The notes under the pieces: model-generated
Database searches by the model: none
Seen by the model: only the letters and a program-made list of their open reading frames with translations
What the model was told of the DNA's origin: nothing
Shown here: positions 22,089 to 29,614 of the stretch, in pieces
Position numbering within the stretch: the first letter of the stretch is position 1
Layout of the letters: each line of letters begins with the position of its first letter
NCBI GenBank assembly: GCA_031277095.1
Contig: JAISLU010000016.1
Location: 1 to 37,219 of the forward strand
Length of the DNA stretch: 37,219 nucleotides
Reading direction: 5' to 3'
Source of the DNA: Synergistaceae bacterium
Lineage (GTDB): Bacteria > Synergistota > Synergistia > Synergistales > Aminobacteriaceae
Translations under genes and position numbers: made by a program

Positions 22089-22130
22089 GAAAAGAGAGTT
22101 TGTGAGGACCCCCCTCCAAACTCTCTTTTC
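22089..22130 (-). terminator. Intrinsic terminator of the two-component operon
   Basis: A perfect 14-bp stem (22089-22102 with 22117-22130, GAAAAGAGAGTTTG/CAAACTCTCTTTTC) with a second small GAGG/CCTC stem in its loop. On the minus strand it is followed by CTTTT, giving a U-rich tail. Confidence 0.85.
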
Positions 22131-22212
22131 TATGTGAAACTGGGACACCGCATCGTCTCGATCGCTTCCAATGCTGACGTCCAATTCGTTCGATTTTTGC
22201 TTATTCTTATTC

Positions 22213-22920
22213 TTATTCTTCTTCCCGCAGACGATAGCCGACGCCCGCTTCCGTGAAAATGTACTCGGGCTCTGCGGGGTTTTTTTCGATCTTGCGTCTG
22301 ATGTTGGCCATGTTTACCCGGAGAATCTGGTTGTTGCCCTCCAGCCCGGGACCCCAGATCGCCTTCAGCAGGTAGTCGTAGGTGATCACCTTGCCGGCGT
22401 GACGGCCCAGCAGGGCCACGATCTTGTACTCGTTTTGGGTGAGGCGGACATTGGCGTCGGACACGAACACCTGATGCTTGTCGTAATCGATCACCAGGTC
22501 CGCTACCTGATACCTGCCCGTCTGGGCCACGTCGGAGCGGGTATCCCCGCCCTTGGCGTGCCGCAGGGCCGTGCGTATGCGGGCCAGCAGCTCCGACGGG
22601 CCGAAGGGCTTCGTCATGTAGTCGTCGGCCCCCATGTCCAGCGCCGCCACTTTGTCCCGCTCGTGCATTCTGGCGGAAACCACCACGATGGGAAGTTGGG
22701 ACCATTCCCGGACCATTTTGATGATGGCGAGTCCATCCATGTCCGGGAGTCCCAAATCCAGCAAAACCAGATCGGGACACCGAGACGTGATCATGCTGTA
22801 GGCCTCCGTACCGGTGCGGGCGACGATGGCTTCGTAGTTGTTGGAGACCAGAACCGTTTCGATGAAATGGCGTATGCTGTTTTCGTCTTCCACAATCAAG
22901 ATGCGATCTTTAAGAGACAT
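22213..22920 (-). CDS. kdpE: OmpR/KdpE-type response regulator
   Basis: 235 aa. Receiver domain 1-120: acidic pair E11-D12, phosphoacceptor D55 in LVLLDLGLPDMDG, SAR after strand 4 and K in YMTKPFGPSELL. Winged-helix DNA-binding domain about 130-230: LTQNEYKIVALLGRHAGKV...YDYLLKAIWGPG, then LRVNMANIRRKIE and GVGYRLREE. Linker and wing resemble KdpE. It ends within a TTATTC hexamer repeat. The paired kinase gene is 75 bp upstream. No kdpFABC transport genes are in the window, so the target regulon may be another potassium or osmotic system. Confidence 0.88.
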   Translation of the reverse strand: MSLKDRILIVEDENSIRHFIETVLVSNNYEAIVARTGTEAYSMITSRCPDLVLLDLGLPDMDGLAIIKMVREWSQLPIVVVSARMHERDKVAALDMGADDYMTKPFGPSELLARIRTALRHAKGGDTRSDVAQTGRYQVADLVIDYDKHQVFVSDANVRLTQNEYKIVALLGRHAGKVITYDYLLKAIWGPGLEGNNQILRVNMANIRRKIEKNPAEPEYIFTEAGVGYRLREEE

Positions 22921-22995
22921 TGGGCGCCCCCTGATTTTGAATGGTTACGGAGGTTGGGACGTTTACGAGAATTGGGACGAGGGGAATTTGGACGG

Positions 22996-24153
22996 TCATA
23001 AATTCTCCTCCAGGGGCAGCGAAAAGCGGAAACGGACCCCGCCGGGCCCGCCGAAGCCGGTGGCAATGTTTTCCGCGGAAATATCCCCGTCGTGCGCCTT
23101 GACGATGGACATGCAGATCGAAAGCCCTATCCCCATGTTGCGCTTGCTGCCCGCCTCGCCTTTTTTGTCGTCCCGGGCGTAGTGTTCGTCGAAGAGGTGG
23201 CGCAGGGTGTTCTCGTCTATCCTTTCACCGTCGTTCTCCACGGAGAAAACCACTTTTTTCCCCTTTTTCCCCTTTTTCTCCTCCAGAACGGCGGAGAGGG
23301 AGATATGGGTCAGGGTTTTTCCATGGACCACGGCGTTCTCCATGAGGTTCATCAAAACTTGTTCGATGAGGATGACGTCCGCCGGGATGAAAATCGGTTC
23401 GTCCGGCACCGACACGCGCAGGGGCATGTCGGGGTAATTTTTGCGGAACTTGCAGACGGCCGAGCCGATCAATTCCTCCAAGACCTCCGGTTGTTTGTGA
23501 ATGGCGGATTCCCCGCCCATGCGGGTGATGAACAGCAGGTTTTCCACCATGCGGATGAGCCACAGGGCGTTGTCCCTGACCTCCTGCAGCAGCGCCCGTT
23601 TCTGATCGTTCAACAGACGATTTTCTCCCTCCAAAATCGCGGAGGTCGAACCGACGATGGAGGTCAGAGGGGTCCTCAAATCATGAGAAATGGCCCTGAG
23701 GAGGTTCGCCCGCAGTTTCTCTTTTTCCGTTTCGATGCGCAGTTTTTCCTGCTGTTTGATCTGTGTGGTGAGGGTACTGGTGATGATCGACACCGCCAGC
23801 ATCGTGAAAAACGTCAGGGGATAACCGCTGATCGTGAAATTGAAGGCGAAATAAGGATAGGTGAACACGTAATTGACACCGAAGACGGCGGCAATCGACG
23901 TAAAAATGCCGTAAAAATACCCCTCCGTCAATCTGGAGACGATCAGGACGGTCAACACGAAAATCAGCGGAACATGAATGTCCGAGCTGCTGAAAAGGCT
24001 CAAAAAACCGCACAAGGACGCGGAGCCCGCAATAGCGACCACGGTCGTCAACGAGTCCTTCAGAGTTAGTTGCAAAAGAGTTAAATGAAAAAACGGCGGA
24101 CGCGGCGGCAAACGAAACGAATGTTTTCTTTGTTTGGGAAAATTCGGCCTCAT
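22996..24153 (-). CDS. kdpD: Short KdpD-like sensor histidine kinase
   Basis: 385 aa from ATG 24153 (a TTG at 24171 is also possible; no good ribosome site at either). A KdpD-like DUF4118 membrane block occupies about 35-130 with four hydrophobic segments (TTVVAIAGSASLCGFLSLF, VPLIFVLTVLIVSRL, FTSIAAVFGVNYVFTYPYF, LTFFTMLAVSIITS). HisKA has H157 in RAISHDLRTPLTSIVG. The ATPase domain shows LMNLMENAVVHG (N box), FSVENDGERI (G1) and MGIGLSICMSIVKAHDG (G2). The 500-residue N-terminal KdpD sensor and Usp domains are missing, as in other stand-alone short KdpD kinases. The sensed signal is therefore probably membrane-derived. Confidence 0.87.
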   Translation of the reverse strand: MRPNFPKQRKHSFRLPPRPPFFHLTLLQLTLKDSLTTVVAIAGSASLCGFLSLFSSSDIHVPLIFVLTVLIVSRLTEGYFYGIFTSIAAVFGVNYVFTYPYFAFNFTISGYPLTFFTMLAVSIITSTLTTQIKQQEKLRIETEKEKLRANLLRAISHDLRTPLTSIVGSTSAILEGENRLLNDQKRALLQEVRDNALWLIRMVENLLFITRMGGESAIHKQPEVLEELIGSAVCKFRKNYPDMPLRVSVPDEPIFIPADVILIEQVLMNLMENAVVHGKTLTHISLSAVLEEKKGKKGKKVVFSVENDGERIDENTLRHLFDEHYARDDKKGEAGSKRNMGIGLSICMSIVKAHDGDISAENIATGFGGPGGVRFRFSLPLEENL

Positions 24154-24185
24154 GAGAATACTATAACACAAAGCCGCAAAAATTT

Positions 24186-24211
24186 TGACAGCGGATGAGG
24201 TCCCGCTGTCA
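24186..24211 (-). terminator. Intrinsic terminator after the 24268-24873 gene
   Basis: On the minus strand TGACAGCGG, 8-nt loop, CCGCTGTCA, then AAATTTTTG: a perfect 9-bp stem and U-run. It isolates the kinase-regulator operon from the gene upstream. Confidence 0.85.
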
Positions 24212-24267
24212 GTATCTCAAGCATCTCGCAAAGCACCCTACCCATTGGCAGCAATTCGCCTGAAGCA

Positions 24268-24873
24268 TCACCCTCGGGTATCTTCGATGGAGATGCGCGA
24301 CTTCAGCAGGTCGCAGATTACGTCTCCGTCCTCGACGGCGATATTGTAGAACACCAAGCCCGTGTAGACTTTTTCGTCGTTTTTTTGAACCTTGAACTCG
24401 CCCCGGAGGGACAATATGATCAGTTTCTTCATCGACGCCTTGAAGGCGGAGGAGCCGAACCGAATGTGACACGTATCTTCGCCGGCTTTTTCCACACGCA
24501 GCGCGTCTATGTCCGCAATGGGCAGAACCTGCTCTCTCGAACCCTCCGAGGACGTTACGGTGATTTTTTTGTCCGTTACCTTGTATTGCAGTTTTTGGAC
24601 GTTGTTTTTGTCCCCCACGGGACTCCAGGCAATCAGTAAAGGTATAGCCACGCAAATGATCATGACAACCGTCTTGATTTCCAGGTTCCGAGAAACACAA
24701 AAAGCGTAATATCCGCCTATCAGCAATATTCCCCAGCTTACGGCCCAGCACAGGGTCACGAGAGTCGATGTTTTGTGGGCCCCGTCAAATACCCCGTAAG
24801 GCTGAGGAGAACCGCTCCAGCGAACGACATCCCCTTCTTCAAGCAGCTTTTCCGCGTTGTCCCCGTTAGACAT
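24268..24873 (-). CDS. Two-helix membrane protein with a PH-like domain
   Basis: 201 aa from ATG 24873, chosen for the ribosome site GAGGAGGG (an upstream extension to 24963 has none). N-terminus LLEEGDVVRWSGSPQPYGVFDG, then two membrane helices at about 36-59 and 67-84, then a C-terminal domain with LQYKVTDKKITV, EQVLPIADIDALRV and CHIRFGS: the strand pattern of bacterial PH (bPH2/YdbT-like) domains. Such proteins have no settled function. It ends at the terminator 24186-24211. Confidence 0.7.
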   Translation of the reverse strand: MSNGDNAEKLLEEGDVVRWSGSPQPYGVFDGAHKTSTLVTLCWAVSWGILLIGGYYAFCVSRNLEIKTVVMIICVAIPLLIAWSPVGDKNNVQKLQYKVTDKKITVTSSEGSREQVLPIADIDALRVEKAGEDTCHIRFGSSAFKASMKKLIILSLRGEFKVQKNDEKVYTGLVFYNIAVEDGDVICDLLKSRISIEDTRG

Positions 24874-25068
24874 CCTTATGCCCTCCTCTTGGTATCGTTT
24901 CGATATCGTTCCCCATGCACCTAAAATAAAATTATTGTTTATGGCGAACCGGTTGTGCCGCATTATAGGCCGGCGGCACGTTAAGATGCCGTATGGATTC
25001 CCGAAGATGCTGTAAAGAAAGCGTTAAGAACGTTGTCTTTGCGGGGTGGGGCTAAAGATTATTGGTAG
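24874..25068. other. Boundary spacer between core genes and the island
   Basis: No gene. Mixed-composition sequence with no clear repeat, running up to the first copy of a 17-bp direct repeat at 25059. Confidence 0.4.
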
Positions 25069-25334
25069 ACAGGGGGGCGTCAAAGCTCAATCCTTGGCGT
25101 CTACGGCAGCCAGGTGAGTTTCAGACAGAAGCGGGTTCTTCTGGTCTGGAACAGGCTGATATTTCCCAACGGAACGACTCTCGACATTGCCGGGAGTGCC
25201 GGAGTGGACCAGGCAGGATATCGTGTTCCTGTTCCCGTATTTCTAAAATGATGAGTATTTACAGCGCATTTCACGCAATCATGCCGGCATTACAAAAGGA
25301 AAACTCCCCTGTTGTCGTTATTGGGAGACAGGGG
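25059..25334 (+). repeat. 17-bp direct repeats flanking the VirB10 fragment
   Basis: TTATTGGTAGACAGGGG (25059-25075) and TTATTGGGAGACAGGGG (25318-25334) differ at one position and lie either side of the VirB10-like fragment. The second also forms a short inverted repeat with TCCCCTGT just before it. Confidence 0.6.
25069..25251 (+). pseudogene. Fragment of a VirB10/TrbI conjugation protein
   Basis: A frame opened after TAG (25066) and closed at TGA (25249) reads LGVYGSQVSF...RVLLVWNRLIFPNG then LDIAGSAGVDQAGY. This is the conserved C-terminal segment of VirB10/TrbI, the type IV secretion channel protein (family pattern: VSFGQSRLLVVWNRLIFPDG then GxxGxDxxGYAG). Only about 45 codons survive, with no start and a foreign tail (RVPVPVFLK), so it is a relic. 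It shows that a conjugative or integrative element once occupied this site. Confidence 0.7.
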
Positions 25335-25367
25335 ACTATCCCTTATTCGGTGAAAAAGAGCTGGTCG

Positions 25368-25800
25368 TCAGTTCATCAGTCCCTGAATCTGGTCCAAGGA
25401 CATTCCCGAGCTTTCCGTTACAATATCTGGCGATACTCCACGAGCCAACAGATTGCGAGCAACTTCGAGCTTGCCTTCTTCTATGCCGCTCTGTTTAATT
25501 GCGGCTGCGGAGTCTCTCATAATCAACGGTATATACATGGCCTTTCCCTCCTTGCTCTCCTGTTCCAAAATTTTCTTGTATTGCGTTATCAGCACTTCAT
25601 CCCGCATGTTGACGATTCGCTCGATGAAAAGCAGCAGATCTCGCTTTTCTTCCATACTCCAACCTCGTTCGTTGAGGCTTCCCACTATTTGGCGGAGAAA
25701 GCTGAATTTTGGGTGTTCCTCTTTTGGGTTGTGGGTTCAATGTGTTGATGAGCGCCTGTAAACCGTCATCAATAAAGGGCTGTAAATAAGCGATCAACAA
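25368..25800 (-). pseudogene. Broken Rpn-family nuclease/transposase-like gene
   Basis: The last 105 codons (25685-25368) read SMEEKRDLLLFIERIVNMRD...YKKILEQESKEGKAMYIPL...IEEGKLEVARNLLARGVSPDIV, typical of the C-terminal region of Rpn (PD-(D/E)XK recombination-promoting nuclease) proteins, which are numerous in gut anaerobes. The same frame extends upstream only to a TGA near 25735. Beyond that, similarity appears to continue in another frame (LIAYLQPFIDDGLQALINTLNP, up to 25800). The nuclease domain itself is absent. Hence a frameshifted and N-terminally deleted remnant. Confidence 0.65.
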
Positions 25801-25962
25801 ATTGGTGACACTACCGGTATTTTGCAGTCATGAACAATCCCTCCCCGCTGCAATTATTATAGCGCGTCTCATTTTAAAAAACGGGTCTCGCCACATGGGT
25901 GAAAGCGTTCCGATCTATTGGGCCGAAATACCGGCTGTCGAAACCAAGGTACTGTCTATTTT

Positions 25963-28758
25963 TTATTCTTCAACATTTCCTTCATGCGTAATCTCCACAT
26001 ACCCAATCAATTTCGCCGAGTAACCGCCTCTGCCGTTCTCGGAGGTCTTATGCTGTATTTCGCGGTGTAGGGCCGGTTCGGCGAATTTAGAAAATAATTC
26101 GATCCTTTCCAGAGGCAAAAGTTTCGGCTGTGTCACCGTAGCCTGAAAGAAACGCTCGTACTGACGTTCGATTGCAGGAACACGAGTGCCGTCCAACTTC
26201 ACCGCGATAGACTGAATTGCCGCACGACGCTCGTTGTTACCTGACATCAGCTCTATTTGCCATATCGAGAGCAACGTGGATTCGCCTTCCTCACCGGAAA
26301 CTGATATGCCGATTTCTTCCGGCGGTAGGTCGCGCCACGCTTCCAATTCTTTTTTCACCAAAGGATGATCTAAACCGAGCAGCTCGATATCTTCGCGGCT
26401 CGTCGCCTCGTCCCTGTCGAGGGTGAAAATTATTTTCTCGAATCCATCCGGGCTGGATAACTGATAAAGGCCGTCAGCCGTTTTGAGCAGTTTTTGACCA
26501 TGCGCCGCGAGAGCGGAGGAAAAGAACGCGACGAGCCGATCCATCGCGGGCGACACGTCTGAAAAAGGCTTGTAGTCGTCGAGGCTGAAACCGTCCAAAT
26601 CCTGGAATAAATCTAAAACAACCTCCCGAGCCTCACGGGAATTCGACAACGCGACTTCGAGTTCGATTTTTGTTCGTTTCAGTTCCGGATCGGACAACGC
26701 ATCCTGATAGAGCCTATCATAATTCAGCCGTTCCGATAACTGACCCAATATCTGAGACCGCATATCTTCCGCGACGTTGCCTTTTTCGTCAACTTTGCCC
26801 ACAGTTTTCGCGATTTCATTCAGCTTATCTTCCAAGAGCAGGAAAATGCGCCCCTCTATCGTGTTCGACAGGACAAGGTTGTAAACCTGCGCCGCCGAGG
26901 TCTGTCCGTAGCGGTGGATTCGGCCGATCCTCTGCTCCACGTCCATAGGGTTCCAAGGGAGGTCGAAATTGAACAGCACCCGTGCGAATTGCAGGTTGAT
27001 CCCCTCACGCCCCGCCGCCGTGCAAACCAGCACTTTCGGGCCTTTGGGATTTTTGAAACGACGTTCGGCGGCCAATTTCGCCCCGTGGTCTCCGCCTTTG
27101 AGAACGACGACACCCTGTCCTGGATACACAGTTTCTATCTCGCGGGCGATTAGATCGACCGTCCCCAGATACGTCGCGAAAATCACTATCTTTTCGTTCG
27201 AGTTTTGCCTCCAGAGCATTCCGAGACCGTCCAATAATTTCTGCGCCTTCGTCTCCCGTTCACGCGGGAAGTAATCGAGCAGTTCTTTTATACGCGACCG
27301 CTCTTCGGGCAGATGAAATTCCACAGCTTCCGCCGCCATGTCTTCGGTTCCGGCAATCGCATACTCTCCGCCGTTCGTGTCCGCGACGGTCTCAAGCGTC
27401 TCTTCGTCGAGTTTTTTCAATAAGCGAAATTTCAGGTCAGCGATTACGCGCTCCACTTCGCCGCGCCCAAGGTTATCGTCCGAGTATCCCCACTCTTCAT
27501 AGATCATCTTTTTCGCTTCGTCCGTGAGTTTCTCCCGCCCGTCGATATCAAGCGCCCTATCCCTCAGCAGGGATTCGTACAACGTGAGCGACAGCAAACG
27601 GCGCTTCAACGTGCGCCTGACGGCGGCAAAACTCGAAGCCGCGATTTTCTGGAAAATCGCCATGAGGAATCCCAGCACGCGCCCTTTTTGACCTTGACGG
27701 TGAGCGAGGTCGAAACCGTCCTCAAGATATTCGCGCAATTTCTCGTAAAATCGTTTTTCTTCATCGTCCATGAGAAACGATTCCGTGTTCACGACACGTT
27801 TCGCGAATAACGGAGCGCCGTCAGGCCGACAGGCGTCCGCTTTCGTTCGCCTGAACATGATGGAATTGAGGCGGTGCCTGTTTTCGACCATATCTCCGGG
27901 GTCTTTGAAAAGAGCGGGATTCAATAATTGTGCCAGCATCCAAAATTGGAAATGGTTTCCCTGGTGCGGTGTAGCGGAAAGCAAAAGCATATCGCGAGAG
28001 TGATTTTTCAACGCTTCCGCGAGTTTGTAGTTCGCCGTTTTTTGCACTTTGCCGCCCATTTTGGCGGCTGTCAGGTGATGAGCTTCGTCGAAAACGACCA
28101 AATCCCAGCGCGGGGCTTCGAGGATTCTTTTGATTCTCGTAGGGCGTTTTAGCGTGTCAATGCTTGCGATGATCCGGTTGTGTTTGGTGAATGCGTTTGT
28201 CTTTCGGTCTGTTACATCGCCCTCGGAGCCGAACACCTCGAAATTGAGATTGAAAACTTCGTTCAGTTCACGATGCCAATTATTGACGAGGCCAGCCGGA
28301 ACGACAATCAACGCCCGTTCCATTTCGTGGCGGCTGTCCAACTCCCGTAAAATGAGGGCGACTTCTATCGTCTTGCCTAATCCAACCTCGTCGGCTATGA
28401 GGAAACGCCGGGGCGAAACGGTCGCGACACGGTGGGTTAAAACCACCTGATGAGGCAGCAGGTCGATTTTCGCCGAAGTCAGCGATGCCGCGTTTTCCAT
28501 CACGGGCAAAGCGTTTGCCTCGAAAGACATCCATGCTTTCAGCGCACGATCCGCGCCGCCCGCGACGTTGTTCAATATTTGTTCGGTTCGGGATAACTGC
28601 CGGTGGACGGTATCGACAGGAACCTGACGTTCTCCTACGGGGAAGAAGACGCTGAGATAACCTTCGCGCGCGGAGGCGACCACAACTCCTTCGCCAAATT
28701 CCGCGTGAACGACGCGTTCCCCGGGTTGAAAAACCGCTCGCGGATTTACAGTTTCCAA
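25963..28758 (-). CDS. SNF2-family helicase of the defence operon (BrxHII/DrmD-like)
   Basis: 931 aa, last gene of the operon. The TTG start at 28758 is preceded by AAAAGGA at 7-nt spacing. An N-terminal barrel-like segment (VFQPGERVVHAEFGEGVVV, 9-27) resembles the small beta domain of CarD/UvrD-tail type. Helicase core: motif I DEVGLGKT at 123-130; LIVVPAGLVNNW; DEAH box at 224-227; SATPHQGNHFQFW; in the second RecA fold VCTAAGREGINLQ, WNPMDVEQRIGRIHRYGQ near 600-640. The C-terminal 250 residues are unrecognised. Such helicases occur in type 3 BREX and class 1 DISARM, where they are thought to translocate on invading DNA. It is 12 bp downstream of the 165-aa gene. Confidence 0.88.
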   Translation of the reverse strand: METVNPRAVFQPGERVVHAEFGEGVVVASAREGYLSVFFPVGERQVPVDTVHRQLSRTEQILNNVAGGADRALKAWMSFEANALPVMENAASLTSAKIDLLPHQVVLTHRVATVSPRRFLIADEVGLGKTIEVALILRELDSRHEMERALIVVPAGLVNNWHRELNEVFNLNFEVFGSEGDVTDRKTNAFTKHNRIIASIDTLKRPTRIKRILEAPRWDLVVFDEAHHLTAAKMGGKVQKTANYKLAEALKNHSRDMLLLSATPHQGNHFQFWMLAQLLNPALFKDPGDMVENRHRLNSIMFRRTKADACRPDGAPLFAKRVVNTESFLMDDEEKRFYEKLREYLEDGFDLAHRQGQKGRVLGFLMAIFQKIAASSFAAVRRTLKRRLLSLTLYESLLRDRALDIDGREKLTDEAKKMIYEEWGYSDDNLGRGEVERVIADLKFRLLKKLDEETLETVADTNGGEYAIAGTEDMAAEAVEFHLPEERSRIKELLDYFPRERETKAQKLLDGLGMLWRQNSNEKIVIFATYLGTVDLIAREIETVYPGQGVVVLKGGDHGAKLAAERRFKNPKGPKVLVCTAAGREGINLQFARVLFNFDLPWNPMDVEQRIGRIHRYGQTSAAQVYNLVLSNTIEGRIFLLLEDKLNEIAKTVGKVDEKGNVAEDMRSQILGQLSERLNYDRLYQDALSDPELKRTKIELEVALSNSREAREVVLDLFQDLDGFSLDDYKPFSDVSPAMDRLVAFFSSALAAHGQKLLKTADGLYQLSSPDGFEKIIFTLDRDEATSREDIELLGLDHPLVKKELEAWRDLPPEEIGISVSGEEGESTLLSIWQIELMSGNNERRAAIQSIAVKLDGTRVPAIERQYERFFQATVTQPKLLPLERIELFSKFAEPALHREIQHKTSENGRGGYSAKLIGYVEITHEGNVEE

Positions 28759-28770
28759 AGTCTTTTCCTT

Positions 28771-29268
28771 TTAGCTTATCCGTCTGTGGTATAAACCCGC
28801 GGAAGTCTTTGAATCGCCTATGAATATTTCTTTCGGATACTCGCGGGCCTCGCCCCAAAGTACGCGACCGAAATCCAGCGTTCGGCCACCGTGCGGCGCT
28901 CCGCAGACCCAGTTCACCGCGTCCGTCGCGGAGACTTTCACGCGGCGTCCGCATCCGGGCATCCAGAAAATCAATGCGGCTTCGCCCTGAAAATGCGACT
29001 GGAAGGATAGGATAGCTTCTTTCACTTCATCGCCCAGCCAGTTTTCCGCGTCCACTGGCGAAAGCAAATCTAATGAACCGTCAAGTCCAGCCACGACGAG
29101 AGCATTGCCGTCATTACTTGGCAAATCCTCTTTCCATTTGCCGACAGACAACAGCAACTGCCGCAGACTCCATATCTCGCCAGCCTTACAGGCCAGATTA
29201 CGGGCGTTTTCGTCCCAAATCCAACTGATTCCTTGTCTCTGCCAGACTGTATCCAAAAGTTGTTTCAT
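28771..29268 (-). CDS. Unrecognised 165-aa defence-operon protein
   Basis: I do not recognise a family. Soluble, with no membrane segment and no visible P-loop. Segments that stand out: WQRQGISWIWDENARNLACK at the N-terminus, LVVAGLDGSLDLLSP, FQGEAALIFWMPGCGRRVKV in the middle, and YPKEIFIGDSKTSAGLYHRR at the end. Trp-rich. The ATG at 29268 lacks a strong ribosome site and follows the antitoxin-like gene by 10 bp. Its location between methylase and helicase genes suggests it is a dedicated partner. BrxF occupies a comparable small-gene role in type 3 BREX, but I see no P-loop to equate them. Confidence 0.75.
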   Translation of the reverse strand: MKQLLDTVWQRQGISWIWDENARNLACKAGEIWSLRQLLLSVGKWKEDLPSNDGNALVVAGLDGSLDLLSPVDAENWLGDEVKEAILSFQSHFQGEAALIFWMPGCGRRVKVSATDAVNWVCGAPHGGRTLDFGRVLWGEAREYPKEIFIGDSKTSAGLYHRRIS

Positions 29269-29278
29269 CGTTTGCCCG

Positions 29279-29485
29279 TCAAGCCGATACTCTTTCCGTC
29301 GCTTTTGCGCGATGGGCGGTTATATCAGCTCTGGAGACGGCATGAATATTGAACTGCTTATGAATCGGCACAACCTGAGCGCGGACATAAGCGATTTCTT
29401 CCTTCGGAGTCATTCCTTTTGTCGCTTCGTAATATTGAACCCTGATTTCATTGAGTTCAGCTTCAATCGTATTTGGCTTTTTCAT
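29279..29485 (-). CDS. Small antitoxin-like protein (partner of a PIN toxin)
   Basis: 68 aa. ATG 29485 with a perfect GGAGGT 9 nt upstream. The sequence TIEAELNEIRVQYYEATKGMTPKEEIAYV, followed by a charged helix with HKQFNI, is the pattern of short proteins encoded next to a class of PIN-domain proteins (N-T-x-E-x-E-L-x-E-I-R... ...K-x-M-T/S-x-E-E). These are assumed to be antitoxins. The gene just upstream is a PIN C-terminal remnant, so this antitoxin appears orphaned. An extra tail (RADITAHRAKATERVSA) is not typical. Function now is uncertain: relic, or retained because its translation couples the operon. Confidence 0.6.
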   Translation of the reverse strand: MKKPNTIEAELNEIRVQYYEATKGMTPKEEIAYVRAQVVPIHKQFNIHAVSRADITAHRAKATERVSA

Positions 29486-29488
29486 CAG

Positions 29489-29614
29489 TCAAGCACCTCC
29501 ATCGGTGTGCAGCACGCAGTCCAAAGCATTGATAGAAACAATCGCGATGGGCAGGGCATCCAAACGGTATTTTTCCGGGATAACCCCAGCCCGAATATAA
29601 AGAGGCAATGTCAT
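29489..29614 (-). pseudogene. C-terminal remnant of a PIN-domain (VapC-like) toxin
   Basis: A 41-codon frame starts at ATG 29614, whose last base pairs overlap the methylase stop (ATGA), and ends 3 bp before the antitoxin-like ATG; it contains that gene's ribosome site. The peptide LYIRAGVIPEKYRLDALPIA followed by IVSINALDCVL matches the C-terminal third of PIN proteins, which read G-[IV]-I-P-x-K-Y-x-x-D-A-L-H-I-A-x-A. The conserved Asp is present, the following His is Pro, and the terminal SWNFKH segment is lost. The N-terminal catalytic acidic residues are absent, so no nuclease activity is expected. Confidence 0.55.

Larger units (their letters stand above)
21720..22212. other. Intergenic region with divergent promoters (493 bp)
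   Basis: No convincing gene. It holds the DUF3793 promoter (minus), a plus-strand promoter (TTGACA 21908-21913, 16 bp, TAAAAT 21930-21935), an imperfect 19-bp direct repeat (AGGATTYATTGATMGGATT at about 21981 and 22009), and a strong hairpin at 22089-22130. The plus-strand promoter and hairpin could delimit an untranslated RNA of about 190 nt. Confidence 0.5.
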
